The notes under the pieces: generated by a model
Seen by the model: only the letters and a program-made list of their open reading frames with translations
Told to the model about the DNA's origin: nothing
Databases searched by the model: none
Assembly (NCBI RefSeq): GCF_000718025.1
Contig: NZ_JODS01000041.1
Coordinates: 1 to 64,000 of the forward strand
Origin: Kitasatospora purpeofusca
GTDB taxonomy: Bacteria; Actinomycetota; Actinomycetes; Streptomycetales; Streptomycetaceae
Reading direction: 5' to 3'
DNA: 64,000 nt
In this document: one piece after another, positions 52,788-61,603 of the stretch
Layout: each line of letters begins with the position of its first letter
How positions within the stretch are numbered: the stretch's first letter is position 1
Made by a program: the position numbers and the translations under genes

Positions 52788-53750
52788 ATGAGCACCGCCC
52801 GACCCGCGCTCGACCCCGAACTGCGCGATTTCCTCGCCCGGATGCCCCTGCCGTCCGGGCCCGGCTCCGACACGCTGGCCGGGCTGCGCCGCCTGGCCGT
52901 GGCCCCGGTCGAACCGCTGCTCGCCCACCGGAGCGTCGAGCGGCGGGAGTTCACCGTCCCCGCCGCCGACGGCACCGGGATCCCGCTGACGGTCCTCGCG
53001 CCGGCCGACCACGACGGCACGGGTGCGGCCGCGCCGTGCGTCTACTGGATGCACGGCGGTGGGATGGTCATGGGCGACCGTTTCTCCCAGCTCGACATCC
53101 CCTTGGAGTGGCTGGACGAGTTCGGCGTCGTCGTCGCGACCGTCGACTACCGGCTCGCTCCGGAGCACGAGGGTCCGGTCGTCGCCGGGGACTGCTACCG
53201 GGGACTGTGCTGGATCGCCGAGAACGCCGCCGAGTTGGGGATCGACCCCGACCGGATCGTGGTCGCGGGTGCCAGTGCGGGCGGGGGCCTCGCCGCCGGC
53301 GTCGCCCTGCGGGCCCGTGACCGCGGCACCCCGGCGGTGGCCGGTCAGATCCTGGTCTGCCCCATGCTGGACCACCGCGGCACCACCGTCTCCAGCCGTC
53401 AGTACTCCGGCGTTCCGGGCGTCTGGACCGGGGAGATGAACGCCTTCGCCTGGCGCTCCGTTCTCGGCGCGACGCCCGCCGACGAGGTGTCCCCGTACGT
53501 GTCGCCCGCCCGCGCCGAGGATCTCGGCGGTCTGCCCGCCGCCTGTCTCGACAGCGGCTCGGCCGAGGTCTTCCGCGACGAGTGCACCGACTACGCCACC
53601 CGCCTCTGGGCGGCCGGTGGGGACGCCGAGCTCCATGTGTGGGCCGGGGGCTGCCACGGGTTCGACGCCCTCCACCCCCGGGCGGAGCTCTCGGTCACGG
53701 CCCGCCGCACCCGCACCGCCTGGCTCGCCCGGCTGCTGTCCCGGATCTGA
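52788..53750 (+). CDS. Alpha/beta hydrolase esterase, hormone-sensitive lipase family
   Basis: A 320-residue esterase of the HSL (alpha/beta hydrolase fold-3) family. The oxyanion motif is VYWMHGGGMVMG (about residue 85), the nucleophile elbow is VVAGASAGGGLA (Ser at about 163), the catalytic Asp lies in ACLDSGSAEVFRDE, and His is in WAGGCHGFDAL (about 290). DYRLAPEH is the usual lid-proximal motif. It is expected to hydrolyse short-chain or aromatic esters. A strong hairpin lies 55 bp after the stop. Confidence 0.92.
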   Translation: MSTARPALDPELRDFLARMPLPSGPGSDTLAGLRRLAVAPVEPLLAHRSVERREFTVPAADGTGIPLTVLAPADHDGTGAAAPCVYWMHGGGMVMGDRFSQLDIPLEWLDEFGVVVATVDYRLAPEHEGPVVAGDCYRGLCWIAENAAELGIDPDRIVVAGASAGGGLAAGVALRARDRGTPAVAGQILVCPMLDHRGTTVSSRQYSGVPGVWTGEMNAFAWRSVLGATPADEVSPYVSPARAEDLGGLPAACLDSGSAEVFRDECTDYATRLWAAGGDAELHVWAGGCHGFDALHPRAELSVTARRTRTAWLARLLSRI

Positions 53751-53804
53751 TGCCCGGCCCCGACCCCTGGAATCCGCCGGTCACGGCGTTCGGCGGGAAG
53801 GGAC

Positions 53805-53846
53805 TTCGCGCTCGACGGCCACGAACTACGGTCCGTCGAGCGCGAA
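53805..53846. terminator. Terminator downstream of the esterase
   Basis: A perfect 14-bp inverted repeat, TTCGCGCTCGACGG (53805-53818) and CCGTCGAGCGCGAA (53833-53846), with a 14-nt loop, lies between the convergent esterase and YrdC-like genes. Confidence 0.8.
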
Positions 53847-53921
53847 TCCGTTCCAGGGGCGGCGGCCGAGGGCCGGCCGGAGTTCGTCCCCGGCCGTCAG
53901 CGGCTCCGGCTGTCACCGTCC

Positions 53922-53980
53922 TCGGCCGTTACCGTCCCCGGCCGTTACCGTCCCCGGCCGTTACCGTCCCCGGCCGTTCC
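53922..53980. repeat. 17-bp tandem repeat between convergent genes
   Basis: Three full copies of CGGCCGTTACCGTCCCC and a partial fourth, reaching into the last codons of the YrdC-like gene. The TTA inside the repeat supplies that gene's TAA stop on the minus strand, so repeat slippage could move the protein's end. Confidence 0.8.
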
Positions 53981-54647
53981 CGAATCGGGCCAGGTACTGC
54001 TCGGGATCGGCGAAGGCGCGGTCCTGGGCGCCGTGCCGGTGGAGGGCGAGCCGGCCGTCCGGGTACAGGCGGACGGTGGTGGTGGCCGCCCTGCGTACGC
54101 TTCCGGGCCCGTCGTGGTCGCCGTCGGCAACGGGGGAGCGGAGGACGGGGACCTCTGGCGGGAACATCGCGAGGGCCTCGTCGGGCCCGGGCGCCGGGTC
54201 GTGGCCGGTCCGGTTGGCGCTGCTGACGTAGAGCACGGGGAAGGCGTCCAGCAGGCCGGTCAGTGGCTGCCAGCGGGCGCCGAACAGCAGCGTCCAGCCG
54301 TCCTTGGTGGCCGGTGCCAGCCAGGGCGGCGCCTGCTCGGGGCGGCGCACGGGCGCGAGCACGGTGAGGTGCTCCTCGGCGAGCAGCCGCCGGGCCAGCC
54401 GCAGCGCGTCCGGGCCGAGGTCGAGCCGTTCCGTCAGCGCGTCGAGGGTCCGCGGGTGGTGGGCCCAGAGCGCGACGGCCTGCTCCGCCGGGCGCTGCTT
54501 GGCGGTGTTGACGGCCTCGGGCCGGGTGGCGGCGACGACGCAGGTCAGCGGGGCGGGGTTGGGCAGCACCACGGCCCGCCCCCGGGTCAGGGCGGCGCTG
54601 ACGGCCGCGAGGTCGGACAGTTCGCGGGCGGGGGGCGTCGGCGTCAC
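53961..54647 (-). CDS. Sua5/YciO/YrdC-domain protein (divergent)
   Basis: A 228-residue protein of the YrdC fold. Recognisable family positions are the KxR element in NTAKQRPAEQAVALW (about residue 50), the GWTLLFGAR segment, YVSSANRTGHDPAPGPDEAL (the SSAN motif) and a C-terminal TTVRLYPDGRLALHRHGAQD strand pattern. The usual PTxTxYGL motif is altered to LPNPAPLTCVV, so threonylcarbamoyl-AMP synthesis may be lost or the substrate changed. It is not the housekeeping tsaC gene by appearance. The GTG start at 54647 overlaps the HMGL-like stop (GTGA), so the two products probably act together. Confidence 0.75.
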   Translation of the reverse strand: MTPTPPARELSDLAAVSAALTRGRAVVLPNPAPLTCVVAATRPEAVNTAKQRPAEQAVALWAHHPRTLDALTERLDLGPDALRLARRLLAEEHLTVLAPVRRPEQAPPWLAPATKDGWTLLFGARWQPLTGLLDAFPVLYVSSANRTGHDPAPGPDEALAMFPPEVPVLRSPVADGDHDGPGSVRRAATTTVRLYPDGRLALHRHGAQDRAFADPEQYLARFGNGRGR

Positions 54648-55939
54648 GGGGTGTCCTCGGCAGCGCTGGTGCTGGTGCTGGTGCTGGTGCTGGTGCTGGT
54701 GGTGGTGCGGGCAACCCCTGCGCCGTCCAGATAGGCGGCGAACAGTTCCTCGTCGACGACGGCCTCGCCGGTGCGGAACGCCCGGCGCTTCACCCAGGCC
54801 GCGGCCGCGCGGGCCCCGGCGGCGTCCAGCCGGTGGCCGAGCCGCTCGGCGACCGCCGTGACGACCCGGGCGCTGGCCAACTGGGTGAGCACGATCCGGG
54901 GTTCGACCCCGAGCAGGACCGTGGGGTCGTAGGGCTGGAACAGCTGGGGGTCGACGAAGGGCGTGCCGGTGGAGATGGTGGCGACCCCGGTGCCGACCAC
55001 CGGGGTGGTCACCGTCAGCGGTACTCCGGTCTGCTCCGAGACCAGGGCGGCGATGCGCGGCAGCCGGGTGAGGTCCGGTGCCCGCCACCACAGTTCGGCG
55101 GCGCGCGCGTCGGCGCCGAGCAGGGCCGCCGCGCGCTCCGGGTCGTGGGCGAGCAGGAACAGCAGCTGCTCGGTGGCTACCAGTCCGGAGCGCTCGGCCA
55201 GGCCGAGCCACGAACTGGCCACCACCCGGGCGCCGTTGCGCACGGCCTGGACGGTGTTGGCGAGCCCGAGGCCCAGGTCGTTGTGCAGGTGCGAGCCCAG
55301 TACCACCCCGGGACCGGCCGCAGCCGCCACCCGCGCGAACATCTCGGCCGCCTCGCCGGGGAGTTGGCGCCCGACGGTGTCGGCGAGGAGCACGGTTCCG
55401 GCCCCGGCGGCGGTGAACCCGCCCGCCGCTTCGGCCATCAGACCGTGGTCGGCACGGGAGGCGTCGGCCAGGCACAGGTCGATCGCGACGTCCTCGTCCA
55501 GGTCGCGCGCCGTCTTCACCAGGTCCGTGCCGCGCGCCAGCGCCTCGCGGGCGCCCCGGTGCGTCATCACCCGGGCCATCGCCTCGGAGGCCGGGACGAC
55601 CGCCAGTACCCGGGCGTGCGCGACGCCGCGCACCGAGGCGACCGCCTGCCGGACGTCGGCCTCGGTGCCCCGGCAGACGGCCGCGGCCGAAACCTGCCCC
55701 TCGGTCTCGACGGCGACCTGCCGCACCGCCTCGAACTCCTCGGCGCACACGGCGGGGAATCCGGCGGCGAACACCACGTGGCGCGGCCCGTCCGCGCCGA
55801 ACACCGCGCCGTGCTCCCGGGCGAGCCGCACCCGGAAGCCGCCCGGCATCAAGGTCTTGGCCTGAGCGCCGTCGCGCGCCGACTCCTCCCACACCACCAG
55901 GCGGCCTGCCGCCGCCGACTCCCGCACGATGTCCCGCAT
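54644..55939 (-). CDS. HMGL-like/isopropylmalate synthase-family aldolase
   Basis: A 431-residue protein of the DRE-TIM metallolyase fold. WEESARDGAQAKTLM (about residues 15-29) stands for the usual DxTLRDGxQ motif. DLCLADASRADHGLM is near residue 165, LADTVGRQLPGEAAEMFARV follows, and the metal-binding HLHNDLGLGLANTVQAVRNG is near 227. A C-terminal domain follows with GTPFVDPQLFQPYDP. The first metal Asp is replaced by Glu or Ser, depending on alignment, so activity may differ from acyl-CoA/2-oxoacid condensation. The C-terminus carries a Ser-Thr repeat. It is translationally coupled to the YrdC-like gene; the pathway is unknown. Confidence 0.75.
   Translation of the reverse strand: MRDIVRESAAAGRLVVWEESARDGAQAKTLMPGGFRVRLAREHGAVFGADGPRHVVFAAGFPAVCAEEFEAVRQVAVETEGQVSAAAVCRGTEADVRQAVASVRGVAHARVLAVVPASEAMARVMTHRGAREALARGTDLVKTARDLDEDVAIDLCLADASRADHGLMAEAAGGFTAAGAGTVLLADTVGRQLPGEAAEMFARVAAAAGPGVVLGSHLHNDLGLGLANTVQAVRNGARVVASSWLGLAERSGLVATEQLLFLLAHDPERAAALLGADARAAELWWRAPDLTRLPRIAALVSEQTGVPLTVTTPVVGTGVATISTGTPFVDPQLFQPYDPTVLLGVEPRIVLTQLASARVVTAVAERLGHRLDAAGARAAAAWVKRRAFRTGEAVVDEELFAAYLDGAGVARTTTSTSTSTSTSTSAAEDTP
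54665..54706 (-). repeat. Hexanucleotide microsatellite in the HMGL-like gene
   Basis: Seven perfect copies of GCTGGT (plus strand) encode alternating Ser-Thr residues in the C-terminal tail, 20 bp before the stop. Slippage would change tail length by two residues per unit without a frameshift. Confidence 0.9.
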
Positions 55940-56206
55940 CGGTGATCCCCTCTCGTCCGGACCGCACCCTACGCCGGGCGCGCTTCGGGGGCGCGGGCGG
56001 CTGCTTCCCGTGCGCCTGCGTGCGCTCCCGGCAGCCATAGTTGACGATCCATCAGGTCGAAGAGGGGCGGAACATCTGATGGGATGTCAAAGTTCCTGGT
56101 TCTCCTGCGAACTTCCATAAGCCCCCTTTAAGCTCCCCTTACCAACGGCGGCTTTCCGCCATACGCGACTCCTATCCGAGGTCGGGGCGGCAGGCCCAAC
56201 TCCACC
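55940..56206 (+). promoter_or_regulatory. Upstream region of the SdrD-like wall protein gene
   Basis: This 267-bp region between divergent genes contains a TTGACG -35-like hexamer (about 56041), an ACATC-N6-GATGT dyad (about 56072-56087) and a short GGCGG-cttt-CCGCC hairpin (about 56147-56160) in the leader. It has a lower GC content than its surroundings, as expected for a promoter. No specific regulator can be named. Confidence 0.4.
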
Positions 56207-59077
56207 ATGAGAGCAGGGATGACAACGACACGTGCACAGGAACCGGGTGCCCCGCGCGGCCCGGAACGACGACGGCCGGGGGCGCCCGGCCGCCGGACCC
56301 TCGGCGCGGCGGCGGCGCTGGCCGTCGGCATCGGCGCGGTCTCGCTGGTGGCCGCGCCGGAGGCCTTCCCGCAGGCGGGCGACGGCACCGTGACCGTCCG
56401 CGTGGTGCGGGCCGTCGACACCAGCGGGGTGTGGACGCCCGCGCTGGAACCCGGGCTGGCCGGAGTCAGGGTGACCCTCACCGACGACGCCGGCGCGAGC
56501 ATCGAGGGCACCACGGCGGCGGACGGCACGGTGACACTGGCGCCGGCCGCGGCCAAGCCGACCGGCGGCAAGTACCGCGTCCAGGTGGTGAATCCGAAGC
56601 CCGGCAAGCTCTACCCGGCCTTTGCCTCCAAGCAGGGCCTGACCGGCGCGCCCAACCAGCTGAGCAGCAACGAGGAGTTCGTCGACCTCTCCGGCGGCAA
56701 GAACGTCTCCTACACCACCGGACTGTGGAGCCCCGGCGACTACTGCCAGAAGAACGCCCCGCTGGTCTCGGCCTGCCAGCCGACCACGCGCGAGGGCGGG
56801 GCGCAGCGCACGCTGCTGTCCTTCCCGTACAGCGCGCGCGGCCAGGAGGGCGTGGACGTCAACGCCACCGACCTCGCCACCAACGCCGACACCGGCACCC
56901 TGTTCGGCATCGCCTGGAACCGGGCGGACCGCCGGTTGTTCTCCTCCGCGGTGGCCAAGCGCACCACCGACTACGGCCCCGGCGGCGCGGGCGCGATCTA
57001 CGTGACCGACCTGGCCACGAAGACCACGAAGCTCTTCACCACCGTCCCGAACGCCGGCGCGACCGCCCACGGCGGCGGCACCGACGACGGGTTCCTGGCG
57101 GTACCGGGCAAGGAGAGCCTCGGCGGCATCAAGATCACCGACGACGGCAAGGACCTCTTCGTCGTCAACCTCAACGACCGCAAGCTCTACCGCTACGACG
57201 CCACCGGGCCCACGGCGGACGCACCGAAGGCCAGTTACCCGATCCCCGACCCCGGCTGTCCGGCGGCCGTGGACTGGCGGCCGTTCGGCCTCGGCCTGCA
57301 GGACGGCACCGGCTACCTCGGCGGCGTCTGCTCGGGCGAGTCGACCGGCAGGGTCGCCGACCTGCGCGCGATCGTGCTGCCCTTCGACCTCGGCACCGGC
57401 GCCTTCGCGGCGGCGGTGCTGAAGCAGCCGCTGGACTACCCGCGCCAGAGCACCGTCGGCAGCGGCCCCTGCGACGGGGCGGGCTGGTACCCGTGGACCA
57501 ACACCTATCCGACCTCGCAGAACGGCAACCCCTGCGGTGCCAGCACCATCGCCAACCCCGAACCGGAGTTGGGCGAGATCGCCTTCGAGACCGACGGCTC
57601 GATGCTGCTGTCCTTCCGCGACCGCTTCGGCGACCGCGCCCCGGCCGGCCCGACGCCCGGCTCCGTCGCCGTCGTCATGTCGGGCGGTGACCTCAACAAG
57701 GCCTGCCCGGTCGACGGCAGCTACGTGATGGACACCAACAACGGCTGCGGACTGTCCCCCCGGGGCACCCGCTTCTTCGACACCAGCTGGGGCGGCCACC
57801 GCAACACGGCCTTCGCCGGCATGGCCTTCTCCAAGGTCGAGAACACCATCGCGACCTCCGCCTTCGACCCCAACCACACCGCCCTCGGCTACGGCACCTC
57901 CTTCCTCCAGCGGAACGGCCAGCAGGACCCGAAGTTCGGCCTGCGGCTCAACCCGGCGGGAGTGGTGGCGCCGTTCGGCAAGGGCGCCTCGATGGGCGAC
58001 CTCGAAGTGCTCTGCGACCAGGCCCCGCTCCAGATCGGCAACCGGGTCTGGTACGACCCCGAGCGCTCCGGCCTCCAACTGCCGGGCCAGCGCCCGGTGC
58101 CGGGGGCCACGGTCAACCTGTACGACGAGTCGGGGAAGCTCGTCGGTACCACGAAGACCACCGCGCGCGGCGAGTACTACTTCGACGACTCCAACGTCAC
58201 CGGCGGCCTCAAGCCGCGCACCAAGTACACCGTCAAGCTCGACAACCCGGCCGACTACGCCAAGGACGGCCCCCTGTACCAGTGGGTGCCCACCACGGCG
58301 GACGTCGGCGACAACCACTTCGTCGACTCCAAGGGCGTCGTCCCGGCGGGCGGGCAGTACGTCGAACGTGCCCTGACCACCGGCGGACCGGGTGAGAACG
58401 ACCACACCTACGACTTCGGGTTCCGGCAGCAGGAAGGCGCGCTGCGCCTGGTCAAGCACGACCAGGACGGCAAGCCGCTGGCGGGCGCGAAGTTCCGGCT
58501 GTGGAAGGACACCAACGGCACCGACGGGCTGCAGAGCACAGGCGACAAGCCCGACACCGCGGTGGGCGACCCGTGCACGACCGGGGCCGACGGCATCTGC
58601 CAGGGCGCCGGCACGGTCGGGACGTACTACTGGCAGGAGACCAGCCCGCCGGACGGCTACTCCGCGCCGGAGGTGACGGTGTTCGGCCCGCTGAGGCTGA
58701 CCGCCGACAACCTCACCACCGGGGTCTCGGTGACGGCCGTCAACAAGCTGATCCCGACGCCCACGCCCACCCCGACGCCCACCCCGACCCCGACCCCGAC
58801 ACCCACGCCGAGCCCGACGGCGACGCCCACCCCGACGGACACGCCGACCCCGGCGCCCACCGTGGTGACGCCGCCCCAGACCTGGCCGCCGGCGCAGCCG
58901 GGCCCGGCCGTGCCGCCGCCCGCCCCGCCGGCGCCGGCCCCCGTCCCCGGATCGCACCTGCCCAGCACCGGTGCGAGCGAGGGCATCCCGGTGATGCTGG
59001 CCGGCGCGGGAACGCTGACGCTGCTCGGCGCGGCGCTCCTGCTGCTGTCCCGCCGACGCCGGGCGCGGCACCAGTAG
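56207..59077 (+). CDS. LPXTG-anchored surface protein with SdrD B-like/SpaA-like domains
   Basis: A 956-residue secreted wall protein. The N-terminus is basic with a hydrophobic signal (AAAALAVGIGAVSLVAAP). A first B-type repeat lies at about 60-135 (VRVTLTDDAGASIEGTTAAD). A large central region of about 450 residues with paired cysteines (DYCQKNAPLVSACQP and others) follows. An SdrD B-like domain (IGNRVWYDPERSGLQLPGQR, YYFDDSNV) is at about 610-740 and a SpaA-like prealbumin domain (GALRLVKHDQDGKPLAGAKF) at about 745-845. Then come a Thr-Pro repeat spacer, a Pro-Ala stalk, and the sortase signal LPSTGA, a hydrophobic helix and RRRRARH. It is expected on the hyphal surface. The ATG at 56219, four codons in, has a better-spaced AGCAGGG and may be the true start. 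Confidence 0.85.
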   Translation: MRAGMTTTRAQEPGAPRGPERRRPGAPGRRTLGAAAALAVGIGAVSLVAAPEAFPQAGDGTVTVRVVRAVDTSGVWTPALEPGLAGVRVTLTDDAGASIEGTTAADGTVTLAPAAAKPTGGKYRVQVVNPKPGKLYPAFASKQGLTGAPNQLSSNEEFVDLSGGKNVSYTTGLWSPGDYCQKNAPLVSACQPTTREGGAQRTLLSFPYSARGQEGVDVNATDLATNADTGTLFGIAWNRADRRLFSSAVAKRTTDYGPGGAGAIYVTDLATKTTKLFTTVPNAGATAHGGGTDDGFLAVPGKESLGGIKITDDGKDLFVVNLNDRKLYRYDATGPTADAPKASYPIPDPGCPAAVDWRPFGLGLQDGTGYLGGVCSGESTGRVADLRAIVLPFDLGTGAFAAAVLKQPLDYPRQSTVGSGPCDGAGWYPWTNTYPTSQNGNPCGASTIANPEPELGEIAFETDGSMLLSFRDRFGDRAPAGPTPGSVAVVMSGGDLNKACPVDGSYVMDTNNGCGLSPRGTRFFDTSWGGHRNTAFAGMAFSKVENTIATSAFDPNHTALGYGTSFLQRNGQQDPKFGLRLNPAGVVAPFGKGASMGDLEVLCDQAPLQIGNRVWYDPERSGLQLPGQRPVPGATVNLYDESGKLVGTTKTTARGEYYFDDSNVTGGLKPRTKYTVKLDNPADYAKDGPLYQWVPTTADVGDNHFVDSKGVVPAGGQYVERALTTGGPGENDHTYDFGFRQQEGALRLVKHDQDGKPLAGAKFRLWKDTNGTDGLQSTGDKPDTAVGDPCTTGADGICQGAGTVGTYYWQETSPPDGYSAPEVTVFGPLRLTADNLTTGVSVTAVNKLIPTPTPTPTPTPTPTPTPTPSPTATPTPTDTPTPAPTVVTPPQTWPPAQPGPAVPPPAPPAPAPVPGSHLPSTGASEGIPVMLAGAGTLTLLGAALLLLSRRRRARHQ

Positions 59078-59163
59078 TTGCGCTGCCAGTAGTAGTGCTG
59101 CCAGCAGTAACGGTGTCAGCAGTAACGGCACAGCCCTGGTGGCGGCCCTGACGGGACGTCGCC

Positions 59164-59208
59164 GAGCGGGCGGGTCCAGGACCTCCGGGTCCTCGGACCC
59201 GCCCGCTC
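59164..59208 (+). terminator. Strong hairpin terminator after the wall protein gene
   Basis: GAGCGGGCGGGTCC (59164-59177) pairs perfectly with GGACCCGCCCGCTC (59195-59208). The stem continues inside with AGGACC and GGTCCT around a TCCG tetraloop, giving about 20 bp with one bulged C. Confidence 0.9.
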
Positions 59209-59287
59209 ACGCACGCACCCGCACCCGCACCGGTGGAGCGGCCGAGCGGCCGACCCGGCCGACCGACGGACGAGAGAAGGAACCCGT

Positions 59288-60211
59288 ATGGCCCGGACGA
59301 CCCCGGCCCGGAACCCGGAGGCCGCGAAGCAGACGTCGACGACGGGGGAGCCCGGGAAGGCGAAGGCGGCAGGGAAGGACAAGGCGGCAGGGAAGGACGG
59401 GGCGGCGAGGAAGGCGAAGGCGTCCGGAAAGGACCACGCCCCAGGACCGGACCCGCGCCGCCGCCGCACCGTCCGCCTCAGGATCCTCGCCGCCCTGGTG
59501 GCGGGCGCCGCCGCCGTCGGCGGAACGGTCGCCTACCGGACCGTCACCGCCGGCACCGGGGAACGCCCGGTCACCGTCGACGAGGCCTCCCGGCTGGCCC
59601 TGTCGCGGCTCAACCTGTTCCAGGCCAGCCCGGTCACGCTCGCCCTGACCGCCGCCGAGGGCGGCGACGTCACCGTCCGGGTCGAGGGCGTCGTGGACTA
59701 CCGCGTCCGCCGGGGCGTCGGCCGCTACCAGGTCACCGGCGCGAGCGGCCCGCTCGACCACGGCCTGGTGGTGTGGGACGCCGGCGGCCTCGGGCTCGCC
59801 CCCGAACCCGCCGGGGTCGACGGCCCGGCCTGGAAGCAGGCCGAACGGGTACCCCGGCAGGGCTGGTCCCCCCGCTCCTACACCGCCGACCCGCTGGACG
59901 CCGGCCTTCAACTGGTCGTCCAGCTCGGCGCCGACCGTCCCGACAACCCGCTGCTGCTCGCCCAGTCCGGGGCCCGCAGGCTCGGCGGGGAGCGGATCGA
60001 CGGCCGGGAGTACGACCGGTTCGCCGGCCCGCGCGCCCAGGGCGCCGCCCCCGACGGCGAGCGCTCGCCGCTCACCTACTGGGTCGACGGCGACGGCGGC
60101 CTGCGGCGGGTCACCATGCGGATGCCCGGCCTGGGCACGCCGACCGCGGTGGAGTTCTCCGGGCAGGACGGCGGCGCCGTCCTGCCCGAAGCCCCCTGGC
60201 TCACCGGCTGA
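59288..60211 (+). CDS. Membrane-anchored protein of unknown function with a lysine-rich tail
   Basis: A 307-residue protein I do not recognise. Residues 1-60 are cytoplasmic, with Lys/Ala/Gly repeats (KAAGKDKAAGKDG) and a basic PRRRRTVRLR stop-transfer-type segment. One transmembrane helix (ILAALVAGAAAVGGTVAY) follows, and the remaining 220 residues are probably extracytoplasmic, with a beta-rich pattern (VTVRVEGVVDYRVRRGVGRY, LTYWVDGDGGLRRVTMRM). Such proteins are common near surface-protein genes in streptomycetes. It follows the wall protein after a strong terminator and has its own GAGAAGG ribosome binding site. It ends 26 bp from the convergent beta-helix gene. Confidence 0.75.
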   Translation: MARTTPARNPEAAKQTSTTGEPGKAKAAGKDKAAGKDGAARKAKASGKDHAPGPDPRRRRTVRLRILAALVAGAAAVGGTVAYRTVTAGTGERPVTVDEASRLALSRLNLFQASPVTLALTAAEGGDVTVRVEGVVDYRVRRGVGRYQVTGASGPLDHGLVVWDAGGLGLAPEPAGVDGPAWKQAERVPRQGWSPRSYTADPLDAGLQLVVQLGADRPDNPLLLAQSGARRLGGERIDGREYDRFAGPRAQGAAPDGERSPLTYWVDGDGGLRRVTMRMPGLGTPTAVEFSGQDGGAVLPEAPWLTG

Positions 60212-60237
60212 CCGCGCCACCCCTTCGGGCTCCTGCC

Positions 60238-61572
60238 TCACCCCGCCGGGCGCGGCGGGAGCGAGCCGGCGTCCGTCGGCAGCGGGTACGCCGCCGGGTC
60301 CACCGGCCCCGGCAGCCCGGTCGCCGGGCGGGCCGGCGCCGCCGGGTCCACCGCGGACGGCACCGCGGGCGGTGCCGCCACCTGGCTGAACGGAACCCCC
60401 GGCGGTGCCTGCACCGGGGCCGGGCGCCCGGCGGCCAGCGGCCCGCGCCCCTGGCCGCCGCAGGCCGCCGCCGTCTCCAGGCCGTCCGGACTCTGGGCGC
60501 CGGGCCGGTTGCCGGTGAAGCAGTTGCCGGGATCGGCAGAGGCGAGCACCAGGTCCACGCCGTTGCCGTCCACCTGGTTGCCCTCGACCCGGTTGCCGCT
60601 CGCCGGGTGGCCCGCCGGATCCGTGACGACCACCCCGGCCGCGCGGTTGCCCCGGACGAGGTTGCGCTCCACCCGGTTCGCCGTCCCGCCGCCGATCCCG
60701 ATGCCGATGCCGAAGCCCCCGTCGGCCTGCTGCGGGGTGTCGGCGGCGTTGTTGTCGACGACCACGTTGCCCGCGATCACCGCCCCGTGCTGCGGTGCCA
60801 GCGCCTCCAGGTCGTTGGAGTTCACCGTGACACCCACCCGGTTCCCGGCCACCCGGTTGCCCAGGATCGACAGGCCGTCCGAGGCGTTGGTCAGCTCGAC
60901 CCCGACCGCGTTGCGCTCCACCGTGTTGCCGCGCACCAGGGTGTCGCAAGGCTTGCACTGCCCGACGTAGATACCGGAGTCGGCGTGCCCGGAGGCGTAG
61001 GAGTCCTCGATCACGCCGCCGCGCGCGTCGAACGCGTAGATGCCGTACAGGCCGTTGTTGTACGCCGTCACACCGGTCGCCCGGAAGCCCTGGACGGGCG
61101 GGAAGCGGGTGGTGTCCAGCGGGTCGTACGCCGATCCGCCCGCGCCGCGCTGCTGCAGCTTCTCGTCGGTGACACCGGTGAACAGCACGCCGTTGGCCAG
61201 GTAGTGGTGCACGGTGAGGTTCTCCACCACCGAGCCCGGGCCGGTGACGGTGATGCCGTTGGCCAGCTTCAGCCCGCCGTCGAGCACCACGGCGGAGCGG
61301 TCGGTCCCGCGCAGCACCAGGTTGCTCCGGGCGACGCGCACGCTCTCGCGGTAGGTGCCGGGGCCGATCAGCACCGTGTCGCCGTCGCGCGCGACGTCCA
61401 CGGCCCGCTGGACGGTGGGGAAGTCCTCCGGCACCCGGACCACGTTCCCGGCCGGGTGCGCGGCGTCGCCGGAGCCCGAACCGCTGGAGGAACACCCGGT
61501 GGCCGTACTGGCGGCCAGCGCCGCCATCACCACCGCGAGAGTCAACTGACGAACACGAAACGTGATTTGCAT
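60238..61572 (-). CDS. Secreted right-handed parallel beta-helix lipoprotein
   Basis: A 444-residue exported protein. The signal peptide MQITFRVRQLTLAVVMAALA ends in a lipobox-like ATGC followed by a Ser/Gly linker. The body starts with VPEDFPTVQRAVDVARDGDTV and VLIGPGTYRESVRVARSNL, typical of pectate-lyase-like or NosD-type carbohydrate-binding beta-helices. Many N-R-V/G-N turn repeats follow (GNTVERNAVGVEL, GNRVAGNRVGVTV, GNVVVDNNAAD, RNLVRGNRAAGVVV, GNRVEGNQVDGNGVDL). The C-terminal 80 residues are Pro/Ala-rich. A polysaccharide-related role is likely but unproven. The start at 61572 lies only 31 bp from the divergent DyP start. Confidence 0.82.
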   Translation of the reverse strand: MQITFRVRQLTLAVVMAALAASTATGCSSSGSGSGDAAHPAGNVVRVPEDFPTVQRAVDVARDGDTVLIGPGTYRESVRVARSNLVLRGTDRSAVVLDGGLKLANGITVTGPGSVVENLTVHHYLANGVLFTGVTDEKLQQRGAGGSAYDPLDTTRFPPVQGFRATGVTAYNNGLYGIYAFDARGGVIEDSYASGHADSGIYVGQCKPCDTLVRGNTVERNAVGVELTNASDGLSILGNRVAGNRVGVTVNSNDLEALAPQHGAVIAGNVVVDNNAADTPQQADGGFGIGIGIGGGTANRVERNLVRGNRAAGVVVTDPAGHPASGNRVEGNQVDGNGVDLVLASADPGNCFTGNRPGAQSPDGLETAAACGGQGRGPLAAGRPAPVQAPPGVPFSQVAAPPAVPSAVDPAAPARPATGLPGPVDPAAYPLPTDAGSLPPRPAG

Positions 61573-61603
61573 AGGACGTGTTCTATCGTCTCCAATAGGG
61601 CGC
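61571..61603. promoter_or_regulatory. Very short divergent promoter between the beta-helix and DyP genes
   Basis: The two start codons are 31 bp apart. ATAGGACGTGTTCTAT (61571-61586) is an imperfect palindrome (12 of 16 positions) that overlaps the beta-helix ATG. Both transcripts must begin at, or within, the opposite gene's 5' end, so leaderless starts or a shared operator are plausible. Confidence 0.4.

Noticed and set aside
53922..53980. Possible CRISPR-like array (three to four short repeats)
   Set aside because: The 17-bp units are directly adjacent without spacers, and no cas genes are present; it is a simple tandem repeat.
58740..58870. Repetitive CCCACGCCGACC tract considered as a regulatory or recombination repeat
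   Set aside because: It is in frame and encodes the Thr-Pro wall spacer expected before an LPXTG anchor.
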